Positions 29,186 through 40,118 of a stretch of DNA of 64,000 nucleotides are shown in pieces. The notes under the pieces were generated by a model. That model was not told the DNA's origin, ran no database searches, and was given only the letters and a program-made list of their open reading frames with translations. The DNA lies in the NCBI GenBank assembly GCA_003999685.1, contig CP021220.1, positions 3,720,001 through 3,784,000 on the forward strand, given 5' to 3'. Source of the stretch: Taiwanofungus camphoratus. Taxonomy: Eukaryota > Basidiomycota > Agaricomycetes > Polyporales > Taiwanofungaceae. Position 1 is the first letter of the stretch; each line of letters begins with the position of its first letter. Both the position numbers and the translations under genes were made by a program.

Positions 29186-31901
29186 TAGGTTGTATCGCGT
29201 ACGAGTGTGTTCGGGCATTATCTCTGTTGTAGCTATAGGACTATGTAATCTCATTTTACTGCCGGCCCACGAGTGTCCGGTTACTGAACGTTACGTTGAC
29301 GTGGCAATGACTACGTGCGGGCTGTCTATGTGGTACGTTGAGAATCGAGACGTTTTCTACCCCAACTACATGTACCGTCATCTGCATCCAAAGTCGGGCC
29401 GGTATGGGGACGCCAGGTCCGTGTCGTCTTTGATGTCGTTCACGCCATGCGTTGGCCAGCGGCTACCGTCATGCAGTTCCAAGTAGACGTTTCTGTGTTC
29501 TGGCCGTGTGCTTCTTGCCGCTAGGCGAGTCCGCCCTTACTCAGCGGACGATTCCAGACGCGCCTGAGGGAATGACGGAACCATACGCTGCGGCCGTTTT
29601 GTGGCCCCAGCTGGTCGTGCGTGATCGTCGCCCGAGCGTAGTCAGTGTGCTTCTTGCTGGAACGGCGCGCGTGGGGTATTTGGCTTACGGCTGGGTGTCC
29701 CTGTCCGGTGCGTGAAGCTAGTGCGAGCCAAATTGTGGACACACACGGCGATTCTGAATCTGCCAGGTTGCCCGCTTTCAGATCTTCAGACCGTGCTTGC
29801 AAACCAAGAGCACCGGGGCCTTCTCGGCGGGTTCAGCGGGTGCCGGTGCCGCACAGAGCGTGCACACTCAGACCCATGGTCATGTCGCGGCTTCCCAGAT
29901 CGGTGGACGCGTGCGCGGGCTCTATCGGATCGAGGGAATTGTGCGCCTGTGCCTGCTTCACGTCTATTTTGGGCTGGCCCAGCGGGGAAAGGCAGGCGCG
30001 GAGACGGTCAGGCGAGGAGTGGTAGCGTCTGTGCCTCGGCGCGTGCTGCGTTGTGGGACGGCAGTGGAATGGGGGGCGTGTACGGCCCTCCGCGGAAATG
30101 CGAGGAGGACGGACGTCTGTGTCGTCGACGTCGTTGCAATAATGCGGGGCAGGACATAGGTTGCGAATGGACGTGCAGGTGTGCCATGTACGGGTTGAGA
30201 GGCCGCTGCCGCGAGCCCATCAGCTTGCGCCCATTACGCCGGGCTGGCATCGGATGGAGCCTGTACTGGGCCGCTGTCTTTAGACGATATTCCGGCTGAG
30301 GCGCACCGACGTCGTCTGACCATGCTGGCTGGCCTTGCCAATGACACTGCTAAATTTGTCTCTGTCCGTCCGACGTCATGCTAAATCTGTTTCTGTCAGG
30401 TCAGGTCACGGGGTGCACTTGGTCGAAGTGGCGGCCCTTCCACCGCGGTCTTTGAACGGACGGTTCGCACCCACTGGCGACGTCCTGTCCCGTATATGCC
30501 CGTCGACGAGAACAGACGCACACACCCCGCTTCCATTGATGCTGGCCTCGACGAACCCACGATCTTGTCCGTGCACCCCGAGCCTGCGAATCATGGCTCG
30601 AGCGTGGCCCGTCATGCAAGCAGCATGACCAATCCGCCCGTTCCCGCTTTAGGGCTTCACTCCGTGGCTTACGCTCGTGAGACGCACAGACCGTCGTCGC
30701 GGCGGCCGACAGCAGCTGCGATGATGGGCTGTTTGCGCAGCTGCGTCGCTGCGCGTTCCGAACGACTCGGGACGCGTCGCGCAGTGTTCCGCAGGTCCGC
30801 AAAGGCAGCAGAGGACCGGCAGAGCGGAGGCAGATCGTGCTGTGCTTCGCGTCCGCTGCGACTTGGCGTTGGTTGACGTGCGATGTAGCCCATGTCTATT
30901 ATTGTACCGGCGGCACCGAGTCTGCGCATGAGAGACACTGAGACGAGCAACTGAGACGACTCGGTGGGTGTGCTGCCCATTAGCCTCGGTGGTGTTCTTC
31001 CCTTGGCCCTTTGGCTATGGCAATGTCGAGACGCGAATCGATTGCAGCGACACACCGTAGACCAGGCACACAGCCCATGTGGGGAATTCGCAGGCTACGT
31101 TGGCCAGTGCGGCGTCGCGTGCCTAGCTAGCGTGCGAATGAGGACGGCGGCGTCTGCCGGGGTGGCTACAAAAGGAAACCCAAGGAGGAGCGTGCCAAGA
31201 GCAGCCAAGAGAGACTGGCTTGGCAGCGGGGGACGTGCCAAGAGATCTCGATAGCGGGCGTGTTTTAAGAGTCGAGGGCGAGTCCAGCACCATGTCTCCG
31301 CACAACGACGACGACCCCAGGTCCCTCGTCCCCCTGTCCACCCTTCAGCACACGCTCTACCGCCAGCTCTATCCCTTCGACATCTCCCCCGACGTTCACC
31401 TCATGGCCCTGCCCGTGTCCCCCTCCTCACACCACCCGCAGCCGTCCACGTCCCCGCCTCCCCTGTCCCAAACCAGCTCCTCCGAAATCAAGCCATCGTC
31501 AACGTCAGACCCGTCGTCCGCAGCAGCCATGCCAGACGAGCGCCACCAGTGCCAGTGGGTCAACTGCAGCAAGGTTTTCTCCGACCCCGAGGCCCTCTAC
31601 AACCACCTTTGCAACGACCACATCGGTCGCAAGAGCACAGGCAATCTCTGCCTGACTTGCAAGTGGAAGGACTGCGGCACGTCGTGCGCAAAGAGGGACC
31701 ACATTACCAGCCATCTTCGAGGTGAGCGCCGCCGTCCGTTGGCCTTGGCGGTGCCGTCGGGGTGCTCACGTTTCGATATAAAGTGCACACGCCACTGAAG
31801 CCTCACGTCTGCATGATCTGCAAGAAACCGTTTAAGCGTCCCCAGGATCTCAAGAAGCACGAGAAGATCCACACGGAAGAGCACCACGCCCAGCACAAAC
31901 A
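27954..31901 (+). repeat. Direct segmental duplication, right copy
   Basis: Counterpart of 3598-7563. Offsets are 24356 in TAF1 and 24338 at the PacC start; the 18-bp difference is the sum of small indels in the intergenic part. Confidence 0.93.
29186..31291 (+). promoter_or_regulatory. Promoter/leader region of the intact PacC gene (right copy of the intergenic)
   Basis: It is nearly identical to 4830-6953. GCCAAG or its complement lies at 31194-31199, 31204-31209, 31219-31224 and 31237-31242. All four are conserved between the two copies. Confidence 0.55.
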
Positions 31902-34077
31902 CTCGAAAGCGATCACCGTCGCCGACCCCGCCTTTGCGTCTCGCGTCCTCGGTGACAATCCACCCATGGACAGTTCAGAGTCTCCTCCTCACGCAAAACC
32001 AAGGGGCACGTCTGCGGCACACACGTTAGATCGAGCGCAAGCACCCGTGGCACGAGCAAAGTCAAATTCAGTATCAGCGTCCGACGGTTCTTCTGGTACG
32101 TCTTCTATCTCGTTGCCTAAAGTCTCGCGCGCATGCCTGATGGTTGGGTGTCAGGTGGCGACTACGGTATGCTTCCCACACCTTCGCCCGAGATCGACCA
32201 GGCCGCGATTCGGTATCCAAATGCGGAGTCTGCTGCGTCTCGGACGCATCTGTATCACATGCAAAATCAGCTTCCCACTTGGGAGGTGCTTTCGACGGGC
32301 GGCAACCCCTCGAGGTCCACAACAGGTAGTGGTGCGAAGAGAGCTCATGATTATGCTGTCGACGACTTCTTCACAGACGTCAAGAAACGGAGAGTCAACC
32401 CTGCATACGATTCTAGTATGTTTCTACGTCTGCTACCGACGACCTCGCTAAATCTGCTTTTTATTTTTTTCAATATGCGTCTTGATAGATATGGCTGCTC
32501 GTTTGAACAACATTGCTTATCAACACTCACTCAGTCCAGCTACCGCCGCACAAGTGGGTCCACCCGCCGGCAATCCCGGGTTCAATCCACGCTCTGTGTC
32601 TTTCGACATCCGCAGTCCGGAAGAGCTCGCGGCTGTAAATGAATTCCTAGTGACCTTGGGTCGGGATGTCGCTGCGGGTGGGAATGCCCACCGACAGCAA
32701 CAGCAACAGCATCCCCAATCACAGGCGCACCATATAGGCTCCGCCGTGGGCGACCCGTCTTCGCCACAATCGTACTTTGATCCGGCCACCCTCAGTCAAC
32801 TGGGACTGGCAGGCATGCCCGGGATTCCCACCGCGCCTGGGCCTGGGTCTGGTGCGGAGTACCATGGTGACGCAGGTTATCTTTCTGTGGACCTCTCCTC
32901 CCACCACCTCCCTCCCTCGTACCCGAGTCGCGCGTCGCACCAGTCGGTGCAGCCTGTGCAGTATGGCGCCTACCCGAGTGCGCAGGACATCGCTTCCTCC
33001 GGCCAGACTGGCTATCCCCCGGTGAACTACTCTGCGGGCTCCCGGTCACGTGGGCTGCGCGTGTCGTCCAGTCCCAGCTTGGAAGACAGGTATGGGTCGG
33101 CCGTTAGCCCGACGTATGGCGCTTCGTCGATGCAGCAGTCGATGCCGCACTTGCATTATCTCACACCGCCGCTCGAGGGTACTCTTAACAGCGGCGCATC
33201 TCCCCTCTCGTCGCATTCTGCGTCATCGACGCCGCCCAATGACACTCCGCCGCACATTCATGCGTCCATTCCTTTCACCCTTTCTCCCGAGACTGTCGCA
33301 GCATTCGACTACCTCCGGCCAAATAGGGCCCCTCCGCCAGTGCAGCTTGCTCCCGTGGACTACATGGGCCAGACCATGCGCACGATTGTGCCGCTCCAGG
33401 GCGCGCCGAGCTCGAGTGTGACGGCCAGTCGACCAGAGCCCGTGGAGCCCAAGCTGAGCACGGCAAGCGTGCATAGGGGCCCACCAGCGAAGCTCACCGC
33501 CGAGGCAGTGTCTTCGCTATCGACGCCCGCTTCTCTGGCGCTCCCACCTTCATCCTCAAAGCTGCCGGGATCGACGTCCGCGAGCGGCTCGCTGTATCCC
33601 CTGCTCACCTCCGGAGACGACGCGTACAAGCTGCCTCCGCTCAACTCCAAGTACCGCTCGCCCTCTCCGTCACTCTCCTCGCCCCTCTCCCGTGCGTCCA
33701 CGCTCTCGCCCCCTCCGCACGCGCGTTCCCGGACGCAGCACGACTCGCCCGCGGGCAGCCCCGTCATCGGCGCCAGCGCGCGCGCGTCGCCCTCGCCGCC
33801 GCCCCAGCAGACCGTCCTTCCGAGCATCCACTCCATCGCCCGCGCGCCACCGCCCCGGCGGCGCGACTCGGAGGAGCTCGCGCGCGCGGTGGGCCGGATC
33901 GAGCTCGACAGCCGGGCGATGCGCGAGACCGCGCTGGCGCAGCGTACCGCGCACGCGCGGCTCGTGCGCGACCTGCTCGTGTCGATAAACACGGAGTACC
34001 GCCGGCAGTTCGGTGCGCCCCCCGCGCGCGGGCGGGCGCGGGGAGAGACGCGGGACGTGGAGATGTGTGCTGCGTAG
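31292..34077 (+). CDS. pacC: pH-response transcription factor PacC/Rim101
   Basis: PacC/Rim101 switches gene expression at alkaline pH after proteolytic processing through the Pal/Rim pathway, and acts in the nucleus. Four exons (31292-31721, 31784-32095, 32155-32415, 32489-34077) give 863 residues in one consistent frame. Three C2H2 zinc fingers lie at about residues 83-170: [10 protein letters not shown], then [18 protein letters not shown], then [21 protein letters not shown]. The conserved signature [19 protein letters not shown] follows in exon 3. Exon 4 has [19 protein letters not shown], then a long Ser/Pro-rich disordered part with a YPLL motif (about 33592), the type bound by PalA/Rim20. 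The C-terminus is GC-rich with Arg-rich helices. Upstream GCCAAG sites suggest self-regulation. Its 5' third is duplicated at 6954. Confidence 0.93.
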
Positions 34078-34780
34078 CGCGCGCGCATTTATGTGCTGCT
34101 GTGCGTTCTTGGCGGGCTTGGGTGCTCCGGCTCGGGTGCGCACCCGAGTCGGCTGTTGTGTGTTCTTCAGCTTCTTCGATGCACGGGATGTTGTTCTTCT
34201 GGCCGGACTGTGGACTGATGGCGACCCTCTTTATGTGCTGTACCTATTTAGTCCGTTCTGTCTTTCGTTCGTGTTCACCGGACTGACTCGCTGCTCGTAT
34301 CATATTGTTGCGTCCGCTATAAAGCTGGAGCTACTTGTACCTTCCCGCATGTTGTTACAGTTCGCAGCGCAAAAGTAATGAAGAATGCCAAGAAATTGGG
34401 GTGGGGTAACTTGTTCTCGGGTCGGTTGTTCCACGGGCGTTGCATCACCTTATCTGGACACACGATTCCACAGCTGCAGAGTATGGTTATCCGGAAACCT
34501 GTGGTACATGGTGGAGGCAAATATCTGATGAAAGTATAATGTATCGTACAAATGGCGATGCCAGCCTTGGCATGCGGACAGAGGGCCGAAGCGAGACTCA
34601 AAAAGGACTACGCCTGCCATATATGGCACCTTGTTTACTCCCGTGATGTGTCGATGGCGTCAGTCCCCGCACGAACGGTGATCGAGTTTAGCTCATACTG
34701 AACTTTCGAGCCAGTTCTACTCCAAGCGCGACTTGACGAGACGGGTCGAGACATGGCGCGGAATAGCTCTCAAGGAGGGA
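34078..34780. other. PacC 3' flank and intergenic, no gene seen
   Basis: The first part is probably the PacC 3' UTR. A minus-strand frame at 34317-34601 has no motif, and I do not accept it. Confidence 0.5.
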
Positions 34781-34786
34781 TATAAG
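34781..34786 (+). promoter_or_regulatory. TATA box of the Hsp20 gene
   Basis: TATAAG lies 60 bp before the start codon. Upstream, GAACTTTCGAGCCAGTTC (about 34700) looks like a gapped, imperfect heat-shock element. Confidence 0.5.
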
Positions 34787-34840
34787 TCACCCGGGTCGAG
34801 TCTGCTGCGTCTCTAAACGTTCAGGACTTTTTACTCGACC

Positions 34841-35423
34841 ATGTCGTTCACAACTTGGTACTACGACCCCTTTGTTGAATTCAACCGTCTTCTCGACGAC
34901 GCCTTCACTGAGAGGGGCGTGAGCCCTTCCCAAGGCCAACTGACGCGTCGTGCCACCGCCGAGCGAGCCATCGCAACTCCCAGGTAAGCAAAAAGCCACG
35001 TCTTCACCACATCGTCGTGTCACCCGGCTAACATCGCTCATGGTCGCGCAGAATGGATCTCCACGAGAACCCGCAGACCAACCTGGTCGAGGCGACGTTC
35101 GAGCTGCCCGGGCTGAGGAAGGAGGACGTGAACATCGACGTCCACAACAACCGCCTGACCGTCTCCGGCGAGCACAAGATCGCCGAAGAGCGCGACGAGA
35201 ACGGCTACGCAGTCCGCGAGCGCCGCGTCGGGAGGTTCTCTAGGACTCTGCAGCTTCCTCCTGGCACAAACGTGAGTGGTGCGATTCTGTGTGCGGCGGT
35301 GAATGACCAGGCAACTTTGTTCAGGCCGGCGACATCAAGGCAGCCATGGAGAACGGTGTCTTGACGGTCACCTTCCCGCGAGCCTCACCCGAGGCGGCGC
35401 CGAAGAGGATCACAGTGTCCTAA
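34841..35423 (+). CDS. Small heat shock protein (Hsp20/alpha-crystallin family)
   Basis: It is an ATP-independent chaperone that holds unfolding proteins. Three exons (34841-34983, 35052-35271, 35325-35423) encode 153 residues. A short N-terminal arm (MSFTTWYYDPFVEFNRLLDD) is followed by the alpha-crystallin domain from about residue 48: VEATFELPGLRKEDVNIDV, LTVSGEHK, VGRFSRTLQLPPGTN, then the hallmark GVLTVTFP. The C-terminus is PKRITVS, close to the usual KxIxI tail. Length is typical for fungal Hsp20. A TATA box and possible heat-shock element upstream suit heat induction. Confidence 0.93.
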
Positions 35424-35625
35424 GGCACTCTTGATGCTGAACATGATCTCATGGAAAGGATGTATGAAATGATGTACGACCGTGGAAACAAATCATTGTA
35501 TAGTCAGGCCATCATGGTACCCATAGTTATGTATGTGTTCAATGTAGCAAATGCTGAGCTTTGCGAGTATGCTAGTTGGACAGGCTAAGCATTCTCTGAA
35601 TGGATGCTGAACAACCTTGTTGTTA

Positions 35626-35723
35626 GCACTGATGGGGTAGTGGTAACCTGGGTCGTTGCCATTTAATGGCGGCTTTGCTGGTATAAGCTCGACCCGCCGC
35701 GGGTTCGATTCCCGCTCAGTGCA
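35626..35723 (+). tRNA. tRNA-Gly(GCC) with intron
   Basis: The acceptor arms GCACTGA and TCAGTGC pair, with discriminator A at 35723. The D arm is GGGT-AGTGGTA-ACCT, the anticodon stem GGTCG/CGACC, and the T arm GCGGG-TTCGATT-CCCGC. The loop reads TTGCCA, giving anticodon GCC. About 27 nt follow position 37 as an intron. A T-run follows at 35727-35733 as RNA polymerase III terminator. Confidence 0.92.
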
Positions 35724-35733
35724 TTTATTTTTC

Positions 35734-36354
35734 AGTTTTCAACTGGTTCACAACCTCTAAATTGCAATGTTAGACACATGATGCTATACTACCTGAAGTT
35801 GATGTTTCATTAGAGTACTACCAGCTTCATATGTACAACAAACTTCTTGAGGTTGCCGACGTCTAGTAGGTACGAACGACAGTCGAAAGTTGTCGCACAT
35901 AAAAGGGTATATTCTTGAGATGTCCATTTCGTTCTGTTGTGGCATCTGCTTTAATGGATAAATGATTGTTCACGAATATATCCTGAAAACATCAGGGAAG
36001 ACATCCTGGCTTCCGGATACCTACTGGGGTTGTCATCTTAAGAGTAAGCTCGCACCGCCATAGGTATCCATTTGTCTCGCCTGCCCTGGCGCTGCCTTCT
36101 GTGTTGGTAGACGGCGTGCCAGACCATCAAGTTCGTCTCGTGCGCAAGACCTGAGGTGTCCCATATCCTCAACGGGAGCGCCTTTCCCTGCGCCGTCGTG
36201 CCCCGAATGAACCGCTGATTGTGGCGTTCAGTCCGTGCTGAACAGGTGGAGGCGGAAGCCCGCAGAGGCCCCAGTCTTCAACTATGCCCAGTGCAGGTGG
36301 TTTGAGCCAGATCAGTGCTGTTATATGCTAACGGTGGCCACCCGACCACTCTTG
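35734..36354. other. Intergenic, nothing recognised
   Basis: No frame longer than about 60 codons and no element ends. The words GGATACCTAC and GTAGGTATCC-like near 36017 and 36060 could pair, but I see no known RNA. Confidence 0.45.
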
Positions 36355-36362
36355 ATTCTGGC
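36355..36362 (+). repeat. 8-bp target-site duplication ATTCTGGC (left of outer MITE)
   Basis: Exact copy at 37108-37115; 8 bp is the hAT hallmark. Confidence 0.85.
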
Positions 36363-37107
36363 AGGCCCCCGGAAACTTCACTAGAGTTTTATCCGTTTAT
36401 AGCATTTTTGAGGGGCCGAAAACCACACTTTCCCTGTCCGACATTGCATATTTCGGGGCCCGAAGGGACCAATCCTTAACTGAATATTAGTGTTGCGGTC
36501 GAGTCGAGTTGAACTCGGAACTCGACTCGACTCGCGTGCCGAGTTCACAAACTCGGACATCCGAGTCGAGTCGAGTAACTCGCTCGACAACTCGACGAGT
36601 TGGTGTTTCTGATAACATAAGCATGATCTCACGCAGTGATTGGCTAGTTGCTGTTCCAGCTGCCTCTTACGTAAGCACCATCAATCCAGACTCAGCACGT
36701 GAGCTGGGACATCGAACGTGAGCTCTTGCCCTCCGGTGCTTGGATTCTATTGGCTGGCACGGCTCGGTTTCACCCTAACTCGCGAGTCAACTCGCAACTC
36801 GCCTCGAAGAAACTCGGATTTTCGAGTTTTGTCGAGTTTGTGACTCGACTCGACTCGAACTCGACTCGTCGCAACACTACCGAATATAGCATATTTCAGG
36901 GCCAGTCTTGCCAGACCCATACCCAGTTGCTATTAGTAGGGAACATTTTTCGCTGTTAGCGTGACAATGCATGTGACATAGAGCAACAAATCGTGACACT
37001 GTGACTACCCTTCAAATATTGCATATTTCACACCCTTAACATTGCATATTTGAGGCCGAAATCTGGGGCTTCGGCGGATAAACCTCTAGTGAAGTTTCCG
37101 GGGGCCT
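36363..37107. mobile_element. hAT-like MITE (outer)
   Basis: The ends are inverted repeats: AGGCCCCCGGAAACTTCACT on the left and its complement on the right (24 bp, perfect by eye). Perfect 8-bp duplications flank the element. It is 745 bp long and has no transposase frame, so it is non-autonomous. Inside, the word TTGCATATTT or TAGCATATTT recurs at least four times (near 36445, 36888, 37018 and 37044), like subterminal transposase-binding repeats. A second MITE sits inside it. Confidence 0.88.
36488..36879. mobile_element. hAT-like MITE (inner, nested), built of ACTCG/CGAGT words
   Basis: It is 392 bp. The ends are TAGTGTTGCGGTCGAGTCGA on the left and the matching CGACTCG-TCGCAACACTA on the right. 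Flanks are CTGAATAT (36480-36487) and CCGAATAT (36880-36887), an 8-bp duplication with one mismatch. Both ends are packed with CGAGT/ACTCG words, so the arms can pair with each other and within themselves. No transposase frame is present. Confidence 0.8.
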
Positions 37108-37115
37108 ATTCTGGC
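37108..37115 (+). repeat. 8-bp target-site duplication ATTCTGGC (right of outer MITE)
   Basis: Exact match to 36355-36362. Confidence 0.85.
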
Positions 37116-37569
37116 CCATCATCACCACGGGGTAGGTTGATTCACTTTTGCAGTGCAATTGATTGTTCAAGATTATGCGTGTCTTTGTTGAGTCTACACA
37201 TTGTGGTGTCAACGCATACTGCCATCCAGGCATGAAAATGAGACCGATTATGCTGGGATGTCTACTGTTCAAGAATGTCTTACATGTTCACTACATTCAT
37301 GGAAAGTGCGTTTCCCCACACGCGTGCCACCCTCTGATGCATGATGGCTTGCGCATATAATTTTCAAAAACTTAGCACGAAGTCTGAAGCGATCTCAAAT
37401 GGAATTCATCTCAAGGTGAGTATAACCCAACTGTCCCCGGCAACCAGTCCAATTGTTCGTGATGACAGCAAACGGGGACCAAACCATAGATATTTATGAC
37501 TAATGAATGGACAGGCGTGATGTCATTACTAATGAGAGCTTATAAGACTGGAAAGCTTGTTCGTTCTGC
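37116..37569. other. Intergenic, nothing recognised
   Basis: AT-rich with no convincing frame. It holds the 3' flank of the reductase gene on the minus strand. Confidence 0.45.
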
Positions 37570-38582
37570 CTACGCAGCTTTAGTTTTAGGTTTCCCCGCG
37601 AGAGATGCCCAAAGGAATCGCAACACCCATGTTCTGGGCAACCACGCAAAGAACCTGAAAAGCCGAGAGTAACTGCCCAACGTCATATACATCGGCGGTC
37701 TTCGGCTCAGAGTAGCTGTCACTACCCTCCTCGCGAACTCGGTCGTCGGAAGAGAGCCAGGACCTTGGCCTTGGGTGATACGCCCTACCATTTGGTCCAG
37801 CCATCCGCCGTACAGGCTATCTGCAGGAAGAGTGAACCTATTCATCATGTTGGTCGCGATGTTGGACTTGACGCCGCCTGGGGAGACGTGCACGACGGAC
37901 ACATTGAAGGGAAGACACTCCATGTAAAGACTTTCCGAAATTGACTTAACACTGGCCTTGGTGGATGAATATACAGCGCTGAAGGGGGTGGGACTGTAAC
38001 AAAATGATATCTTCGTCAGTCATACGAACGTCGTCAATCAGGCTGCTTACACTTCGCCGACGATCGACCCTATGTTCACGACCACACCGCTTTTGCGAGC
38101 AGCCATATGAGGGATGACTGCCTGTGCCATCCGCACGATGGACAACACGTTGGTATCAAACGTCTTCATAACCTGCTCGATGGAAATGTCGAGGAGGGGA
38201 CCTGTATGTTGAATTGAGACAACGAATTCGCCAAGAGTGCTCCGTCTGCTGACCATGGCATGGAGCACCTGCATTATTGACTAGCACATCGATCTTTCCC
38301 TCCCTCTCCAGGATAGTCTTCACGGCCTCCTGCACGTTCTGGTCATTCGTGACATCTAGTTGCAACTTCTCAATTCCCTTGTGTGTGAAGCCTTCCATCG
38401 CCTCGACACGGCGCGCTGTAGCATAGACCTTGCATCCCTGCGCAGCAAATTCCTCGCATCTAAGAATATGACATTGATGAGAGTCAAGCCTTGGTGAAAA
38501 TCCCACGAGTCTTACAGCGAGAACCCGATACCGCCTTTAGAGCAGCCTGTTACGATAACGACCTTCGGAGCACTGGACATGA
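37570..38582 (-). CDS. Short-chain dehydrogenase/reductase, AYR1-like (1-acyldihydroxyacetone-phosphate reductase family)
   Basis: AYR1-type enzymes reduce 1-acyl-DHAP with NADPH in lipid biosynthesis at lipid droplets and ER. Exons on the minus strand: 38582-38516, 38459-38254, 38201-38051, 37993-37570. The nucleotide-binding motif is VIVTGCSKGGIG, followed by CKVYATARR, LDVTND and VLVNNAG. The active site has Ser in VVNIGSIVG and YSSTK (the YxxxK pair). The C-terminus is hydrophobic (YSRLFRFFAWLPRTW), suiting a membrane-attached protein. Oddity: the natural GT-AG pair joining exons 1 and 2 leaves the frame one base off, so the splice may differ, the base may be misread, or the gene may be inactive. 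The other two junctions fit. A decayed copy lies next to it. Confidence 0.82.
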
Positions 38583-39342
38583 TGATTATGGACCAATGAA
38601 GAGGGATTGTGAGAAAACTTGGGCCTCAAGTAGGATTCATAACCGAGTGCCTTGGTCGACCCTCGCGATAAGTGCTATAAAGAGGCCGGCGTGCGTGAGC
38701 TTTCATGACGGTCTAAAACGGTGGCAATGCGATTTGTGGTCGCACTGGTGATCGCCAGTTAGCGTTGCCCGCACGTGGCAGGCATGAAAGAGAGATGAAA
38801 CCTGATGAAATGCACTGTCTCGGTCCTGCAGCAGTGGCAGCAATGTATCATATCGGGGATGATGATGATCCGTCAAGGTTACTTGTGCGATGATTTGCAT
38901 GGTGGAACTTGTTGCGGAGTCTTTGCTGATACGAGTAAGTGCATCCTCAGCCTCAAGGTCAAAACTAAACTTCTCAGTCTTCTCCCGTGGATGGGCCGTG
39001 ATACCCCTGCGATGCATGTAAAACGCGCACTGACTGTACTTATGTGTCTAGGAGAAAAATGTGCACTCGCGCTACAGTTTCCGTACCGACTGTGACTCCG
39101 GATATGGTACTAGTAGGACTCCGACTGCCCATATGATTAATGGCGCAAACGGTGATCTTGGTTTGCTCCCGACTTTGCGATGGTAATCCGAACCAGTGGA
39201 CAGTGCCATGGAGAGGGAAAGGGACCAGCACCTAGGAAGACCTAGCGTTTGCCCTAGGCCTAGTTTTTTGACGGTGGGTACAGTCATGATCCATCGCAAT
39301 ACCCATCCTCGGAGTAAGCACTTGGGTCATCCAAACAGCCTA
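38583..39342. other. Intergenic between the reductase and its decayed copy
   Basis: No recognisable gene. CCTAGG and CTAGGC words cluster near 39230-39265. Confidence 0.4.
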
Positions 39343-40118
39343 TCACCACCAGTCAGCGTCATATACCTCGGTGGCTCCCTGCTGAGAGTAGCCGCCACCT
39401 CCCGTTTCACAAAACTGTTGAGGCGAGAGCGTGTCCGCAGCTCGGTTTCGGCATGCGAGGAGATCGTTAAAGCAGCCGGTATATCGACTGTCAGTAGGCA
39501 GGCCGCCGAATCTCATCAGTATAGTATACATGACATTGATCTTCAGACCGCCTCGGGCTGCATGCACGACGCAGATGTTGGAGGGACGAGCACTGCATGT
39601 GCCAGAGTGGACGCGTGTTCGCCGAGGAAAGTGACGGGCTATACAAGTTGTTTTATCATTCGGCCAGAATATGTCACGCAACATTTCGCCCGTAATCAAA
39701 CTTATGTCCATGAGCACCCCACCTTTGCGATAAGCCATGTATGGATTGTCCGCCTTTCAAGACACCGAAAGACATTGGCGTCATGCGCCTCTGATCTGCT
39801 CCATAAAAATATCGACGGAGGGTCCTGCATCGAGATTGAGTAAGGAATTGATTATGGCAGGGAGCAGCTGCTTAGTTGACCACCATGTCTGATTTTTCCT
39901 TCGCGCCAGAACAATGTTGATAATTGTTGCACGCTTTCGTCGCTCGTGACATACAACTGCAGTTTCTCAATGCCTTTGAATGTGAACCTGTCTGTAGCAT
40001 AGACCTTGCATCCTTGAGTAGAAAAACCCCACATCTCAAACATGTGGATTTCTCAATAAGGCCATCTGTGGAACAGCCAGTCACGACAACGATCCACGCA
40101 GTGCTGGATGTGGCATTG
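39343..40118 (-). pseudogene. Decayed tandem copy of the AYR1-like reductase
   Basis: Fragments in successive frames match the neighbour in the same order. IVVVTGCSTDG (about 40090) corresponds to VVIVTGCSKGG. QGCKVYATDRFTFKGIEKLQ (about 40015-39950), continuing LYVTSD, corresponds to QGCKVYATAR...GIEKLQLDVTND. ICVVHAARGGLKINVMYTIL, continuing MRFGGLPTDSRYTG (about 39580-39480), corresponds to VSVVHVSPGGVKSN...MMNRFTLPADSLYGG. The YxxxK region is not found, and the pieces lie in different frames, so this is a dead paralog left by tandem duplication. Confidence 0.82.

Noticed and set aside
32520-34143. Long minus-strand frames opposite the last PacC exon
   Set aside because: They are shadows of the GC-rich PacC coding sequence; the plus frame carries the conserved PacC segments.
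34317-34601. Minus-strand 94-codon frame between PacC and Hsp20
   Set aside because: No motif, no matching splice partner, and it overlaps the likely PacC 3' UTR.
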